From: Erwinia sp. JUb26
Lineage (GTDB): Bacteria; Pseudomonadota; Gammaproteobacteria; Enterobacterales; Enterobacteriaceae
DNA: 64,000 bases
Direction: 5' to 3'
NCBI RefSeq assembly: GCF_003751505.1
Contig: NZ_RJVB01000001.1
Span: 1,020,226-1,084,225 of the forward strand
Shown here: positions 16,195-25,187 of the stretch, piece after piece
How the letters are laid out: every line of letters starts with the position of its first letter
Position numbering within the stretch: position 1 is the first letter of the stretch
Notes under the pieces: generated by a model
What the model saw: the letters and a program-made list of their open reading frames with translations, nothing else
Told to the model about the DNA's origin: nothing
Database searches by the model: none
Translations under genes and position numbers: made by a program

Positions 16195-17562
16195 TTAGTG
16201 CGCATCGAACAGGTGCGCTTTGTCCGCATAGAACTGCGGGCGCTGGATGGTCTGCACGTATTCGCCGGTGATGCGTCCCTGGCCGTCCGAGCCGGTAATG
16301 CGGAAGTTAAACAGGTCCTGCATTTGCAGCACCTCGTTTTCCATGCCGCACAGTTCGCTGACCGCCACCACGCGGCGCATGCCGTCGCGCATACGTTCGA
16401 TCTGGACGATCAGATGCACCGCGCTGGAGATCTGGCGGCGAATAGCCATCAGCGGCAGCTGCATGTTGGCCATCATCACCATGTTTTCCAGGCGCTGAAC
16501 CGCATCGCGGGTGGTGTTGGCGTGAACGGTACACAGCGAACCGTCGTGGCCGGTGTTCATCGCCTGCAGCATGTCGAAGCACTCGCCGCCGCGCACCTCG
16601 CCCAGGATGATGCGATCCGGACGCATACGCAGGGCGTTACGCATCAGGTCGCGCTGGTCAACTTTACCGCTGCCCTCGGCGCTGACCGGACGGGTTTCCA
16701 GACGCACCACGTGCTCCTGCTGTAGCTGCAGCTCGGCGGCGTCTTCGATGGTGATAATGCGGTCGGTGCTGTCGATTTTCTGCGACAGCGCGTTCAGCAG
16801 CGTGGTTTTACCGGCACCGGTACCGCCGGAAACAATCACGTTCAGCCGCGCCTGCATCGCCTTGTTCAGCACGTCGGCCATCGCCGGAGACATACAGCCC
16901 TGCGAGGCCAGGTGCTCCAGCGACAGGTTGCGGCGCATAAATTTACGGATCGAGATGGTGGTGCCGTCGATCGCCAGCGGATAGGTGATGACGTTAACGC
17001 GGCTGCCGTCCGGCAGGCGGGCATCCACCATCGGGCTGGATTCATCGATGCGGCGGCCCACCCCGGCGGCAATGCGCTGGGCGGTGTTAAACACGTGCTC
17101 TTCGTCGATAAAGGTGATCGGCGACAGCTCCAGTTTGCCGAAGCGCTCAACAAACACCTGTCCGGCACCGTTGACCAGAATATCGTTGACCGTGTCGTCA
17201 GAGAGCAGCGGCTGGATCGGGCCGATGCCGGTCATCTCGTCGAGCATTTCACCGGCGATCAGCTCCTCTTCCTGCCGTGAGAGCTGCAGGCGCTGGTCAT
17301 CGCACAGCTGACGAATGGCCGACTGGATTTGCAGCAGCAGCTTGTCGCGGGACATCGCCGCTGCGCGACCGGCATCGATCAGGTCATAGAGCTGCGAGCG
17401 GATCAGCCGACGGTTGCCGTTGCGGCTTTCCGCCTGCGGGCGCGGCGCGGCAGAAACCTGGCGCGGCTCCGGCACCTCGGCAACGCTGGCCGCCTGCGGT
17501 GCGGCATCCGGCTTTCTGACCGGTTCTTCGCGGCGCGGGGTCGCGGGTTTACGCATCAGCAT
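16195..17562 (-). CDS. tadA: TadA/CpaF secretion ATPase
   Basis: A 455-residue hexameric ATPase powering Flp pilus assembly. Walker A (VSGGTGAGKTTLLNAL) is near residue 250 and the Walker B region (IILGEVRGGE) follows; the Asp-box and His-box regions (IEDAAELQLQ, GHDGSLCTVHANT) are intact. The start is placed at 17562 (MLMRKPATPRREEP) because a GAGGAA ribosome site lies 8 bp upstream; a GTG five codons earlier would overlap that site. The N-terminal 80 residues are basic and Pro/Ala-rich. Confidence 0.92.
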   Translation of the reverse strand: MLMRKPATPRREEPVRKPDAAPQAASVAEVPEPRQVSAAPRPQAESRNGNRRLIRSQLYDLIDAGRAAAMSRDKLLLQIQSAIRQLCDDQRLQLSRQEEELIAGEMLDEMTGIGPIQPLLSDDTVNDILVNGAGQVFVERFGKLELSPITFIDEEHVFNTAQRIAAGVGRRIDESSPMVDARLPDGSRVNVITYPLAIDGTTISIRKFMRRNLSLEHLASQGCMSPAMADVLNKAMQARLNVIVSGGTGAGKTTLLNALSQKIDSTDRIITIEDAAELQLQQEHVVRLETRPVSAEGSGKVDQRDLMRNALRMRPDRIILGEVRGGECFDMLQAMNTGHDGSLCTVHANTTRDAVQRLENMVMMANMQLPLMAIRRQISSAVHLIVQIERMRDGMRRVVAVSELCGMENEVLQMQDLFNFRITGSDGQGRITGEYVQTIQRPQFYADKAHLFDAH

Positions 17563-17587
17563 GGGATTTTTCCTCACGTTAGTTCGC

Positions 17588-18796
17588 TCAGGCGCGCTTA
17601 AGCAGGCCGTTCAGCCAGTTCTTTTTCACCGGCTGCAGGCGCTGCCCGCAGGCGAGATCCACCAGTTGGCGCATCGCCTGGCGGAACGGTCCGCTGGCGG
17701 CCAGATCCAGCGCGCCCAGGCTCAGGCTCTGCCCCAGCCCGACGCCGGCATGCGGCAGCACCAGGTCCAGTGGACGGCCGACCAGCGCTTCGAACTGCGC
17801 GCGGGTCAGCGGCGCGGCGGCGGCATAGTGGCTCTGGTTATGCACCAGCATCAGCCGCTGCCCTTCGCTCTCGTCGCCGATGGCCTGGATGATGCGCTTG
17901 ACGTTGCGCGCGTCCTGCACCGTCAGTTCGGTGACGATAATCCGCAGGTCGGCACAGCAGATCACATCCAGCGCGCCGTTCGGGAACGAGCCGGGCAGAT
18001 CCCATACCACCTGATTGAACATGCGGCACAGGCTGCCGCCGAGGTGCAGCACCGCGTCGGCATCCGGCTCGTTCAGCGGACCTAAATCCGGTTTTTGAGC
18101 CAGCAAATGCAGGCGGGTATCCACCTGCAACATCGCGCGCTGGAGCAGACGGGTATCCAGCTGGCTGCTTTCCAGCACCGCCGACAGGCCGCCGCTCTCG
18201 CTGACGCCCTGCAGCAGCAGCTGATCACCGTGGCGACGATCGAAGTCCACCAGCGCCACCGGCAGATGCCGTTCGCCGGACATCAGCTGCGCCAGTCCGG
18301 CAGCAATGGTGCTGGTGCCGACGCCGCCGCTGGCACCGACGACCGCCACGGTGCGCCCGGTGCGGGCATATTCCGGGCCGGACTGCTGACCGTCGCACTT
18401 CGCCAGGGTGGCGGAGAGCAGGTCAAGGGTGCAGGGTTTCACCAGATAGTCGGTGACGCCCAATTGCAGCAGCGCACGATACAGGCCGATATCCTGACCC
18501 TGGCCGAGCGCGATAATCCGCGTCTGCGGGCCGCACATCGCCATCAGGCTTTCCAGCCCCGGCAGCGGCCAGGCTTCGCCGTCCAGATCCACCAGCAGCA
18601 CCTGCGGCGGCAGATTCACTTCGCACCACTGCGCGGCGGCGCTCAGGCCACCGGCCAGCACCTGCGCATCGCTGCGCTTCAGCCGCGCCAGATCCTCACG
18701 CAGCTGGCTCTGCGGCCCGCTGCCCTGGATAAACGCCACCAGTCCGGTGCCCCACTCTTCGCCTTCCTGCTGGGCGGAATTCGTTGGCTCGCTCAT
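17588..18796 (-). CDS. tadZ: TadZ/CpaE, MinD-like localisation ATPase
   Basis: A 402-residue protein with an N-terminal receiver-like domain (about 1-140) and a ParA/MinD-like domain. The deviant Walker A reads VGASGGVGTSTIAAG near residue 155, lacking the usual signature lysine in the KGGVGK pattern, as in several TadZ/CpaE proteins. It is expected to place the Tad machine at a cell pole. It lies 25 bp upstream of tadA and 15 bp after rcpB. Confidence 0.88.
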   Translation of the reverse strand: MSEPTNSAQQEGEEWGTGLVAFIQGSGPQSQLREDLARLKRSDAQVLAGGLSAAAQWCEVNLPPQVLLVDLDGEAWPLPGLESLMAMCGPQTRIIALGQGQDIGLYRALLQLGVTDYLVKPCTLDLLSATLAKCDGQQSGPEYARTGRTVAVVGASGGVGTSTIAAGLAQLMSGERHLPVALVDFDRRHGDQLLLQGVSESGGLSAVLESSQLDTRLLQRAMLQVDTRLHLLAQKPDLGPLNEPDADAVLHLGGSLCRMFNQVVWDLPGSFPNGALDVICCADLRIIVTELTVQDARNVKRIIQAIGDESEGQRLMLVHNQSHYAAAAPLTRAQFEALVGRPLDLVLPHAGVGLGQSLSLGALDLAASGPFRQAMRQLVDLACGQRLQPVKKNWLNGLLKRA

Positions 18797-18811
18797 ACGC
18801 TTAACCTTCCG

Positions 18812-19477
18812 TTAATCTTCGTCGAAGTTAATGTCGATGAGGTCTTTCACCTCGTTCTGCTGGTAGCGTTCGATGCTGTTGACGATCACCACGCCGTCGG
18901 CATCATCCAGGCTGCGCGCCTGAATCAGATCGCGCGGATCCGCCACCATCTGCGCCAGGTTGCTCTGGTTGGCACAGCCGAGGTAGCCCACTGCCTCATA
19001 CGGCTTGACCATCAGCAGGTTGGGATCGTTGATCTGACAACGGGTATTGGTCACCGCCAGCGCCTGCGACTGAAGTTGCAGATCGCCACCGCGCCCGGCG
19101 GACGGCACGCGGCCCATCACCCGTACGTGACGCTTGTCGGCACCGGCGTTCTGTAAGGCGTTCGCCAGACGATTCGCCAGCTGTTCGCCGCGTGGGGTCC
19201 ACGGGGTCAGCGTCAGGGTCTGTTTTTCCAGCCTGCCCTGCTGTTTCAGCAGCTGATTGACCGCCGCCAGCGATTCCGGGGTCAGCCCCTGGCCGTTGCG
19301 ATCGACCTGAAGATTGACCGCCAGCGAGGACGGCTTCACCTTCACCGCCGCCAGATCCGGCTGATTGAAACGCGCCATGCGTTCGGCGCTGATGTTGCGG
19401 TCGCTACACGCGACCAGCGTGGTCATCAGCAGCGCCATGCCGCTCAGGCGCAGGGTAAATAAAGAAGAGGTTTTCAT
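18812..19477 (-). CDS. CpaD-family lipoprotein at the rcpB position
   Basis: A 221-residue lipoprotein (lipobox TLVACS). The C-terminal signature GCANQSNLAQMVADPRDLIQ is characteristic of CpaD, an outer-membrane-associated pilus biogenesis protein. It occupies the place of rcpB in Aggregatibacter-type loci, 12 bp after the secretin gene. The CpaD assignment is stronger than homology to RcpB proper. Confidence 0.85.
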   Translation of the reverse strand: MKTSSLFTLRLSGMALLMTTLVACSDRNISAERMARFNQPDLAAVKVKPSSLAVNLQVDRNGQGLTPESLAAVNQLLKQQGRLEKQTLTLTPWTPRGEQLANRLANALQNAGADKRHVRVMGRVPSAGRGGDLQLQSQALAVTNTRCQINDPNLLMVKPYEAVGYLGCANQSNLAQMVADPRDLIQARSLDDADGVVIVNSIERYQQNEVKDLIDINFDED

Positions 19478-19489
19478 GTTGTTCGCCTG

Positions 19490-20938
19490 TCAGTAGAGGT
19501 AGCCAGCGGCACCGAATTCAGGAGTTACGGCATCGATCATCTTCACGCCGCTGCCCGGAGTTTGCAGCTGACCGGCACTGACCGGCGCAACCACGTAGGC
19601 GGTGGCGATGATCACCAGTTCGGTTTCTTCGCTGCTGGTGGACTCTTTCTCAAACATGCGGCCCACCACCGGAATCGATGACAGGCCCGGCACGCCGTCG
19701 ACCGTCTGGCTGTTGCTGCTGCGCAGCATCCCGGCGAGTGCGAAGCTCTGGCCGCTGGCCAGCTCGACGGTGGTGTCGGCGCGGCGCACGGTCAGGGCAG
19801 GAATGGTGGAGCCGCCTTCCAGCTGGACCGATCCGACCGAGGTCAGCTCGCTGACTTCCGGCGCAATGTGCAGGCTGATGCGGTTACCCGACAGCAGAGT
19901 TGGCGTCATGCGCAGGATCACGCCGTAAGATTTGTAGTCGATGCTGATGCTGTTGCCGGTGACCAGCACAATCGGCACCTCGCCACCGGCGGCAAACGCC
20001 GCGGTTTCGCCGGACATCGCCGTCAGGTTCGGCTCGGCGAGCACCGAGGCCAGGCCCTGCGAGTTCATCGCCGACAGCAGCGTGCTCAGCGAGCCGTCGC
20101 TGCCGGTGCTGCTGTAACCCAGGATGCCGCTGCCGCCTTCACGAGTGAAGGTGTTGCTGGTGGCGCTGAAGAAGTCGGTCAGCGCACCGCTGCCGAAGCC
20201 GAAGCTGTTGCCGCCGCGATTCAGCGAGGCATCCCAGTTAAAGCCCAGCTCGTGGGTCAGCTTGCGGGAGACTTCCACCACGCGAACGCGAATGTTGATC
20301 TGCGAAGGCGTACGCACCTTCAGCTGGTTGACCACGTTAGGTGACGTGGTGCTGGAGCCCGGCTGTGCGTTGCCTGAACCACCACCGCCGCCGCCAGCAC
20401 CGCCGCCCTGCCCGCCTTGTCCACCGCCACCCGCGCCGCCGGAAGACCCGATCCACGCCTGCACGCTGTCGATCACTTTTTTGGCATCCTGCGGAGTTTC
20501 CACGCTGCCGCGCACGATCACGCCGCTCGGCACCGAGGCTTCCAGCTGGATCTGCGCATCCGGGAACTCACGGCGCAGACGCTCTTTCAGCGCCGCCAGG
20601 TCATGCTCGGCCACCAGGCGGATCGCGCTGATCACCTGGCCGTCGGCGTCCATCGCATACAGCGTGGTGGTGCCGACGGTTTTGGCATAGACAAACACAT
20701 TGCCCGGTGACGGCAGCTCAAAGCTGGCGATTTCCGGGTCGGCAACCAGCACGCTGTCCGGGACTTCATCCAGCTGCAGCATGCGGCCCTGGTGCACGTT
20801 CAGGTGGATCTCGCTGGTGGCGTCAATCTGGGTGACCGCAGCCGCCGGCAGCGCCAGGGTGGCTAACAGCCAGCTGAGGGCCGTCAGCAATCGTTTGCCA
20901 GCCGGGCGGCGGCAAAAGTCGGTAGGTTTCATCTTCAT
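19490..20938 (-). CDS. rcpA: RcpA/CpaC secretin of the Flp pilus
   Basis: A 482-residue outer-membrane secretin. Signal peptide (LLTALSWLLATLALPAAA), pilus/BON-like N-domain (VLVADPEIASFELPSPGNVFVYAKT region), and secretin core ending in VPGLSSIPVVGRMFEKES. A glycine-dominated linker between the BON-like and secretin domains (about residues 168-195, over 20 Gly) is longer than usual. It forms the pore through which the pilus exits. rcpC lies 62 bp upstream. Confidence 0.9.
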   Translation of the reverse strand: MKMKPTDFCRRPAGKRLLTALSWLLATLALPAAAVTQIDATSEIHLNVHQGRMLQLDEVPDSVLVADPEIASFELPSPGNVFVYAKTVGTTTLYAMDADGQVISAIRLVAEHDLAALKERLRREFPDAQIQLEASVPSGVIVRGSVETPQDAKKVIDSVQAWIGSSGGAGGGGQGGQGGGAGGGGGGSGNAQPGSSTTSPNVVNQLKVRTPSQINIRVRVVEVSRKLTHELGFNWDASLNRGGNSFGFGSGALTDFFSATSNTFTREGGSGILGYSSTGSDGSLSTLLSAMNSQGLASVLAEPNLTAMSGETAAFAAGGEVPIVLVTGNSISIDYKSYGVILRMTPTLLSGNRISLHIAPEVSELTSVGSVQLEGGSTIPALTVRRADTTVELASGQSFALAGMLRSSNSQTVDGVPGLSSIPVVGRMFEKESTSSEETELVIIATAYVVAPVSAGQLQTPGSGVKMIDAVTPEFGAAGYLY

Positions 20939-21000
20939 TTAGGAATATCCGTGACTGGGATTATCTCATCCGTGCTGCCGCAGCGTGCGGCAGCACGCTG

Positions 21001-21885
21001 TCATCTTGCCTGGAACTGCTGTACGTTCTGCTTATCGGCCCGGAACGTTTTCACCTTCACATTCGAATCGAAGATCGCGGTGCTGTCCGCCAGTCGGGTG
21101 ACCGCTGACGGGCCCGCATCGGCATCATCATCCGACTCTAAAGGGCTGCGCAGCGCCAGCTGGAGCAGGCCAACCTCTTTCGCAACGGCAAGCACCTCCG
21201 CCTGCTGCGGCGTGGCTTCAACGGTGACGGTTTGATAGACCGGATTGCGCGGGCGCGCCGGGGCGTTCTTACCCGTCGCATCACCGTCAACGTCCTGACG
21301 CGGACGCACATCGGTGTCGGTCTGGCTGTTCATCGCCAGCACCCGCAGGTTGCGGGCCACGGTCTGGGCGGCCAGCATCGGGGCGGCTGCCGACGGGGCC
21401 TGCTGCGTTTGTTCGTCACGTCGCAGGCTGAGGATCACATCCACACGGTCACCGGCGGAAACCAGACCGGAGCTGCTGGCGACGGCGCTGGTGGGAATGG
21501 AGATGGCACGCATGCCCGGGTGCAGCACGGCGGCAACGAATCCAGGCTCGTTGGGACGCACCAGCATATTGCTGCTCAGGCGCGTGCCTGCCGGAATACG
21601 TTCGCGCAGCGTGGCGCCGAACAGTTTATTTTCTGAATCTTTACCGCTGACGAAATAAAACGAGCGGGAAACGGACTCCGACGTTTCTTCCCAGCGTAGG
21701 GCAGAGGGATCGATAAAATCACCCGGTGAGAGATCGCGCGCGGCGACTAATACCGCCGTTTTTTCCACTGGCGCCTTTGTCGCCTGTTTAACCACCGGTG
21801 CAGAGAGCTGGCTGCGAACCACCAGCGCGACCACACCGGCAGCAATCAGCGCCCCGGCTAATAGTACCGTTGAATTTATTTTCAT
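21001..21885 (-). CDS. rcpC: RcpC/CpaB pilus assembly protein (SAF domain)
   Basis: A 294-residue periplasmic protein anchored by an N-terminal helix (TVLLAGALIAAGVVALVV). A SAF domain (VLVAARDLSPGDFIDPSALRW) and the CpaB/RcpC core (AISIPTSAVASSSGLVSAGD, RVDVILSLRR) follow. It works with the RcpA secretin, possibly gating it or binding peptidoglycan. It is 32 bp downstream of tadV. Confidence 0.9.
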   Translation of the reverse strand: MKINSTVLLAGALIAAGVVALVVRSQLSAPVVKQATKAPVEKTAVLVAARDLSPGDFIDPSALRWEETSESVSRSFYFVSGKDSENKLFGATLRERIPAGTRLSSNMLVRPNEPGFVAAVLHPGMRAISIPTSAVASSSGLVSAGDRVDVILSLRRDEQTQQAPSAAAPMLAAQTVARNLRVLAMNSQTDTDVRPRQDVDGDATGKNAPARPRNPVYQTVTVEATPQQAEVLAVAKEVGLLQLALRSPLESDDDADAGPSAVTRLADSTAIFDSNVKVKTFRADKQNVQQFQAR

Positions 21886-21917
21886 TTTTTTATATTTACC
21901 GGTTCAGATTCTTTTAT

Positions 21918-22475
21918 TCAGAACTGAGGCCAAATAAGGATATAAGCCGCACCAAAGGCAATGGCAATTCCGTAAGGAATACCCCGCGATAATTCATCGG
22001 GTAATACCGGCGGCGGTGTAATATTTATCCGCAGATTGCTGTTCAATCGTTCAATAAACAACGCTATGCCGGTGGTTAAGGTATTCAGCAGCGGCAGCGC
22101 CAGCGCCAGTACCCCACCCGCTATCGCGGTGATCATCACAAATCGCGTCTGGTGCCCGTAACCCACCCAGAGGCAGAGCACGCTCATCAGCTTCACATCT
22201 CCGGCTCCCAGACGGCCGGTGAGAAACATGGCGAAACCCACGACAAACACCAGCGCGGCACCGGGTAATGCCTGCAGTAGCGAACCTGAAATACGCGGTA
22301 GCGGCCCGGCGATTCCTTCAGCCGCCAGCGCGCAAAGCGCCAGAAAACCGAGTAACAGCAGCAGCACGGCGCGATTAGGAATACGCCGCGACAGCAGATC
22401 GCTAATCACGCACCACAGCAAACCGACAACCAGCAGGACATACCAGGCAAGCTGTACGCCTGACTGCATCACCAT
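21918..22475 (-). CDS. tadV: TadV prepilin peptidase
   Basis: A 185-residue integral membrane aspartic peptidase (A24 family) without the N-methylase domain. Catalytic Asp residues are visible in the first loop (CVISDLLSRRIPN) and in GAGDVKLMSVLCLW. It cleaves Flp, TadE and TadF precursors. The start codon shares one base with the flp stop (TAATG), so the two are coupled; a second ATG two codons later is possible. Confidence 0.92.
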   Translation of the reverse strand: MVMQSGVQLAWYVLLVVGLLWCVISDLLSRRIPNRAVLLLLLGFLALCALAAEGIAGPLPRISGSLLQALPGAALVFVVGFAMFLTGRLGAGDVKLMSVLCLWVGYGHQTRFVMITAIAGGVLALALPLLNTLTTGIALFIERLNSNLRINITPPPVLPDELSRGIPYGIAIAFGAAYILIWPQF

Positions 22476-22678
22476 TATTTCGTGGTGGTGCCTGAGCCGG
22501 TGATCTGATCGGCAATCTGCGTGAACTTATCGTTCAGCGCCTTAACAAAGATACCGTCATCGCCGAAGATCGCCGCAATCGCTGCCGCCATCGCCGCCGC
22601 CAGAATGCCGTATTCAATGGCCGTTACGCCGCTTTCGTCTTGGAAAAAGGCACGCAGCTTTGCACTTAACTGTTTCAT
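22475..22678 (-). CDS. flp: Flp major pilin prepilin
   Basis: A 67-residue class IVb pilin. The start at 22678 (MKQLSAKLRAFFQDESGV) gives the short basic leader; the processing site is ESG followed by VTAIEYGILAAAMAAAI with the Flp Glu-Tyr pair at positions 5-6 of the mature protein. A longer frame upstream lacks pilin features. It is the first gene of the tad operon; the promoter must lie in the 359 bp upstream. Confidence 0.95.
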   Translation of the reverse strand: MKQLSAKLRAFFQDESGVTAIEYGILAAAMAAAIAAIFGDDGIFVKALNDKFTQIADQITGSGTTTK

Positions 22679-23037
22679 TATTCCGCTACTCTCTTTCAGG
22701 TTATTGCGTTGCCTTCCGCGCACGGCAGAAGCACAACCAGAGGCGTCAATAATGAGACTTATTCTCACGAACAACAAGATGCCGAAGATTAAGATACGTT
22801 AATTTTCGCTATTTTCTTGCCGGAATAACCGTAATTTACGCGATGAAAAACGTTGCGTGGAAAAATATAACCGGACTTCACGAAGGGATTATAATTTGCA
22901 GGGGATTCGCGCAGGGAATAATTCCCTGCGCGCAGAGGGAGAATTAATAATTCTTAATGGTGAATAATATTACACAGAGAACAAACGGCATAAATATAGC
23001 CAGATTGATGCTAAGACTTTCCTGGAGATATCCTTCA
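22679..23037. other. Intergenic region with the presumed tad operon promoter
   Basis: The 359 bp between flp and the histidine kinase stop are distinctly AT-rich compared with the genes around. They hold a perfect 25 bp palindrome (22908-22932) and an A/T-rich stretch next to flp. I could not fix -10/-35 boxes with confidence. Confidence 0.6.
22908..22932. repeat. Perfect 25 bp palindrome upstream of flp
   Basis: Two 12-base arms (CGCGCAGGGAAT and its exact complement) flank a single A. As RNA it would form a strong hairpin, but no U-run follows on either strand, so it is either an unusual terminator for the kinase gene or a protein-binding operator for the tad promoter about 230 bp away. 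Confidence 0.7.
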
Positions 23038-24501
23038 CTAGCTGCGATTAAGACACAAATAGACCACCAGCCCGGGATCGGCAGATCCAAAATAGAGTTT
23101 ACCATGATGTAATTCGGCAATCGCTTTTACCAGCGAAAGTCCGAGCCCAAAACCACTGTGCGTACCGTCCTGCCCCAGTCGTTCAAAGCGCTCCGTCGCC
23201 CGCGGATACAGGTCCGGTGCAATACCCGGGCCCAAATCCGCCACTACCAGCGCCAGCCAGCCGCGATGCAGCTGTACGCTGAGAGTGATCCGTCCACGTT
23301 CGGCGGCGTACTTCAGCGAATTCTCAATCAGATTCGCCATCGCCTGGAACACCAGCGCCCGATCGCCAAACAGCGGCATCGAGGCGTTCAGTTCAACCGC
23401 CAGCAGGCACTGCTTCTCTTCCGCCAGCGGCTGATAGTATTCGGCTAAATCATTCAGCAAGTCCTGCGCGCTGAAGGGTTCAAACTGGTGCACGCAGCGG
23501 CCGCTTTCAATTTCACCAATGCGCATCACGTTGCGGAACAGCGCCAGAACGTCCTGTACTTCGCTGGTCGCCGCGTCGATCTCCCGCCGCACGCTGCCGC
23601 TGAGATCGTCGCGCTCACCGAGGCTGAACAGCCGGTTCTGCAAATGCGTCAGCGGCGTCCGCAGCTCATGCGCCACGTGCCCGGCGGTACTGCGCACCTG
23701 ATTCATCAGGCGATCGATACGCTCCAGATTCTGGTTAATATCGGTGCACAGTCCGTCGAAATCGTTGCCCCACGGTGAAACCGGCATCCTCACGTGCTGC
23801 TCGCCGGTGCTGTAGCGCCGCAGCGCCTCGCGTATTTGCCGCACGCTGTTGAGGTTACGCTGGCTGAAGCGGCTGCTGACCAGCAGGCAGCACATCAGCA
23901 GAATAAACACCCCGGCCCCCGCCACCAGCGGGATGGTCCTCAGACGCTCCATCATCGGCACGATGTTATACGCGCGGAAGAAGGTGGCACCGTCGTCCAG
24001 CCGTACCGCCAGCGCGATCACCTGGTTGCTGCCCGCCACGCCCAGCAGCCCTTTCAGACATTCAATATCCATGCCACAGTGACCGCGCGCGGGCATCATC
24101 GGCGCGTTGTGGTAAATCAGCGCGCCGTCGGCGGCCAGCACCATCACCATCGGCAGTTCGCCGCTCTGCTCGTCCCGCTCCTGGCGCAGAAATTCCACCA
24201 GGCTCTCGCTGGTTTTCAGGCGCGATTGGGCTGAATAGCTGTAGATATCGTTGGTGATAATATCATGCACGTGGGTGCGTAACAGTGATTCACTTAGCAC
24301 ACTCACACCAACGATGCAGCCGAGCATCATCATCATAAACAGATAGGCGATGGTGATGGCCTGGCGAAAGTTGGAGGTCGACAGAAATGCCGGATCGTAG
24401 TTGGCAAGAATAGCCTGCCACTGATGCAGCTTCATCAGCGTTCGCCGCCGGAACAGCCGCAGGCGCAGGCCGTGCTCGCGCAGATTGTTAACGGACGACA
24501 C
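23038..24501 (-). CDS. Sensor histidine kinase
   Basis: A 487-residue membrane sensor. Two transmembrane segments (ITIAYLFMMMMLGCIVGV near 50 and AGVFILLMCCLLV near 200) enclose a periplasmic sensor domain with a Cys pair (GHCGMDIECLKG). A HAMP-like linker, H-box (HVAHELRTPLTHL, His about 275), N-box (NLIENSLKYA), G1 (VADLGPGIAPD) and G2 (GFGLGLSLVKAI) boxes are intact. It starts 2 bp after the response regulator stop. Its place upstream of flp suggests, but does not prove, control of the tad genes. Confidence 0.9.
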   Translation of the reverse strand: MSSVNNLREHGLRLRLFRRRTLMKLHQWQAILANYDPAFLSTSNFRQAITIAYLFMMMMLGCIVGVSVLSESLLRTHVHDIITNDIYSYSAQSRLKTSESLVEFLRQERDEQSGELPMVMVLAADGALIYHNAPMMPARGHCGMDIECLKGLLGVAGSNQVIALAVRLDDGATFFRAYNIVPMMERLRTIPLVAGAGVFILLMCCLLVSSRFSQRNLNSVRQIREALRRYSTGEQHVRMPVSPWGNDFDGLCTDINQNLERIDRLMNQVRSTAGHVAHELRTPLTHLQNRLFSLGERDDLSGSVRREIDAATSEVQDVLALFRNVMRIGEIESGRCVHQFEPFSAQDLLNDLAEYYQPLAEEKQCLLAVELNASMPLFGDRALVFQAMANLIENSLKYAAERGRITLSVQLHRGWLALVVADLGPGIAPDLYPRATERFERLGQDGTHSGFGLGLSLVKAIAELHHGKLYFGSADPGLVVYLCLNRS

Positions 24502-24503
24502 CC

Positions 24504-25187
24504 TTACCTCTTCTCCACTTCACCAAGGCAGTACCCCACCGAACGCAGGGTGCGGATCAGCGGCAGCGAGAAGCCCTTATCGATCTTGGCGCGCAGCTTG
24601 GACAGGTGTACGTCGATCAGGTTGGTCTGCGGGTCGAACTGATAGCCCCAGACCCGCTCCAGCAGCAGCGTGCGACTGAGCACTTTGCCGGGATGCTCCA
24701 TCAGCAGCATCAGCAGCTTGATCTCTTTATCGGTCAGTTCGATGCGCTTGCCGCCGCGCCAGGCGGATCGCTGCAGGCAGTCGACCTTCAGATCGGCAAA
24801 GGTCAGCACCTGGCTGTGCTCGCTGCGGCGCTTGTCGCGGCCGACGATAATATCCAGCCGCAGGCGCAGCTCGTTCATATTGAACGGCTTGCCCATATAA
24901 TCCTCGGCCCCCAGTTCCAGGCCCATCACCCGATCGATATCGCGATCGAGCGCCGACAGCAGCATAACCGGCGGGTGCTGGCGGCCCTGAAGCGCGCGCA
25001 GGACGCTGAAGCCGTCCATTCCTGGCAGCATTCGGTCAAGCAGAACCACGTCATAGACCTCCTGTTCGATGGCTTCCAGCGCCAGCGCGCCGTCGTGAAC
25101 CAGACGACAGGAGTGTCCGTGGGCGTGTAATTTCTCACTCAGCCACTGGCAAAGCGTGGAATCATCATCAACCACTAAAACGCGCAT
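24504..25187 (-). CDS. OmpR-family response regulator
   Basis: A 227-residue regulator. Receiver domain with acidic pocket (VVDDDS), phosphoacceptor Asp51 (VVLLDRMLPGMDG) and Lys in MGKPFN; winged-helix DNA-binding domain (LTDKEIKLLMLLMEHPGKVLSR, LIDVHLSKLRAKID) at the C-terminus. It is the first gene of the two-gene operon with the kinase. Its cognate signal is unknown. Confidence 0.92.
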   Translation of the reverse strand: MRVLVVDDDSTLCQWLSEKLHAHGHSCRLVHDGALALEAIEQEVYDVVLLDRMLPGMDGFSVLRALQGRQHPPVMLLSALDRDIDRVMGLELGAEDYMGKPFNMNELRLRLDIIVGRDKRRSEHSQVLTFADLKVDCLQRSAWRGGKRIELTDKEIKLLMLLMEHPGKVLSRTLLLERVWGYQFDPQTNLIDVHLSKLRAKIDKGFSLPLIRTLRSVGYCLGEVEKR

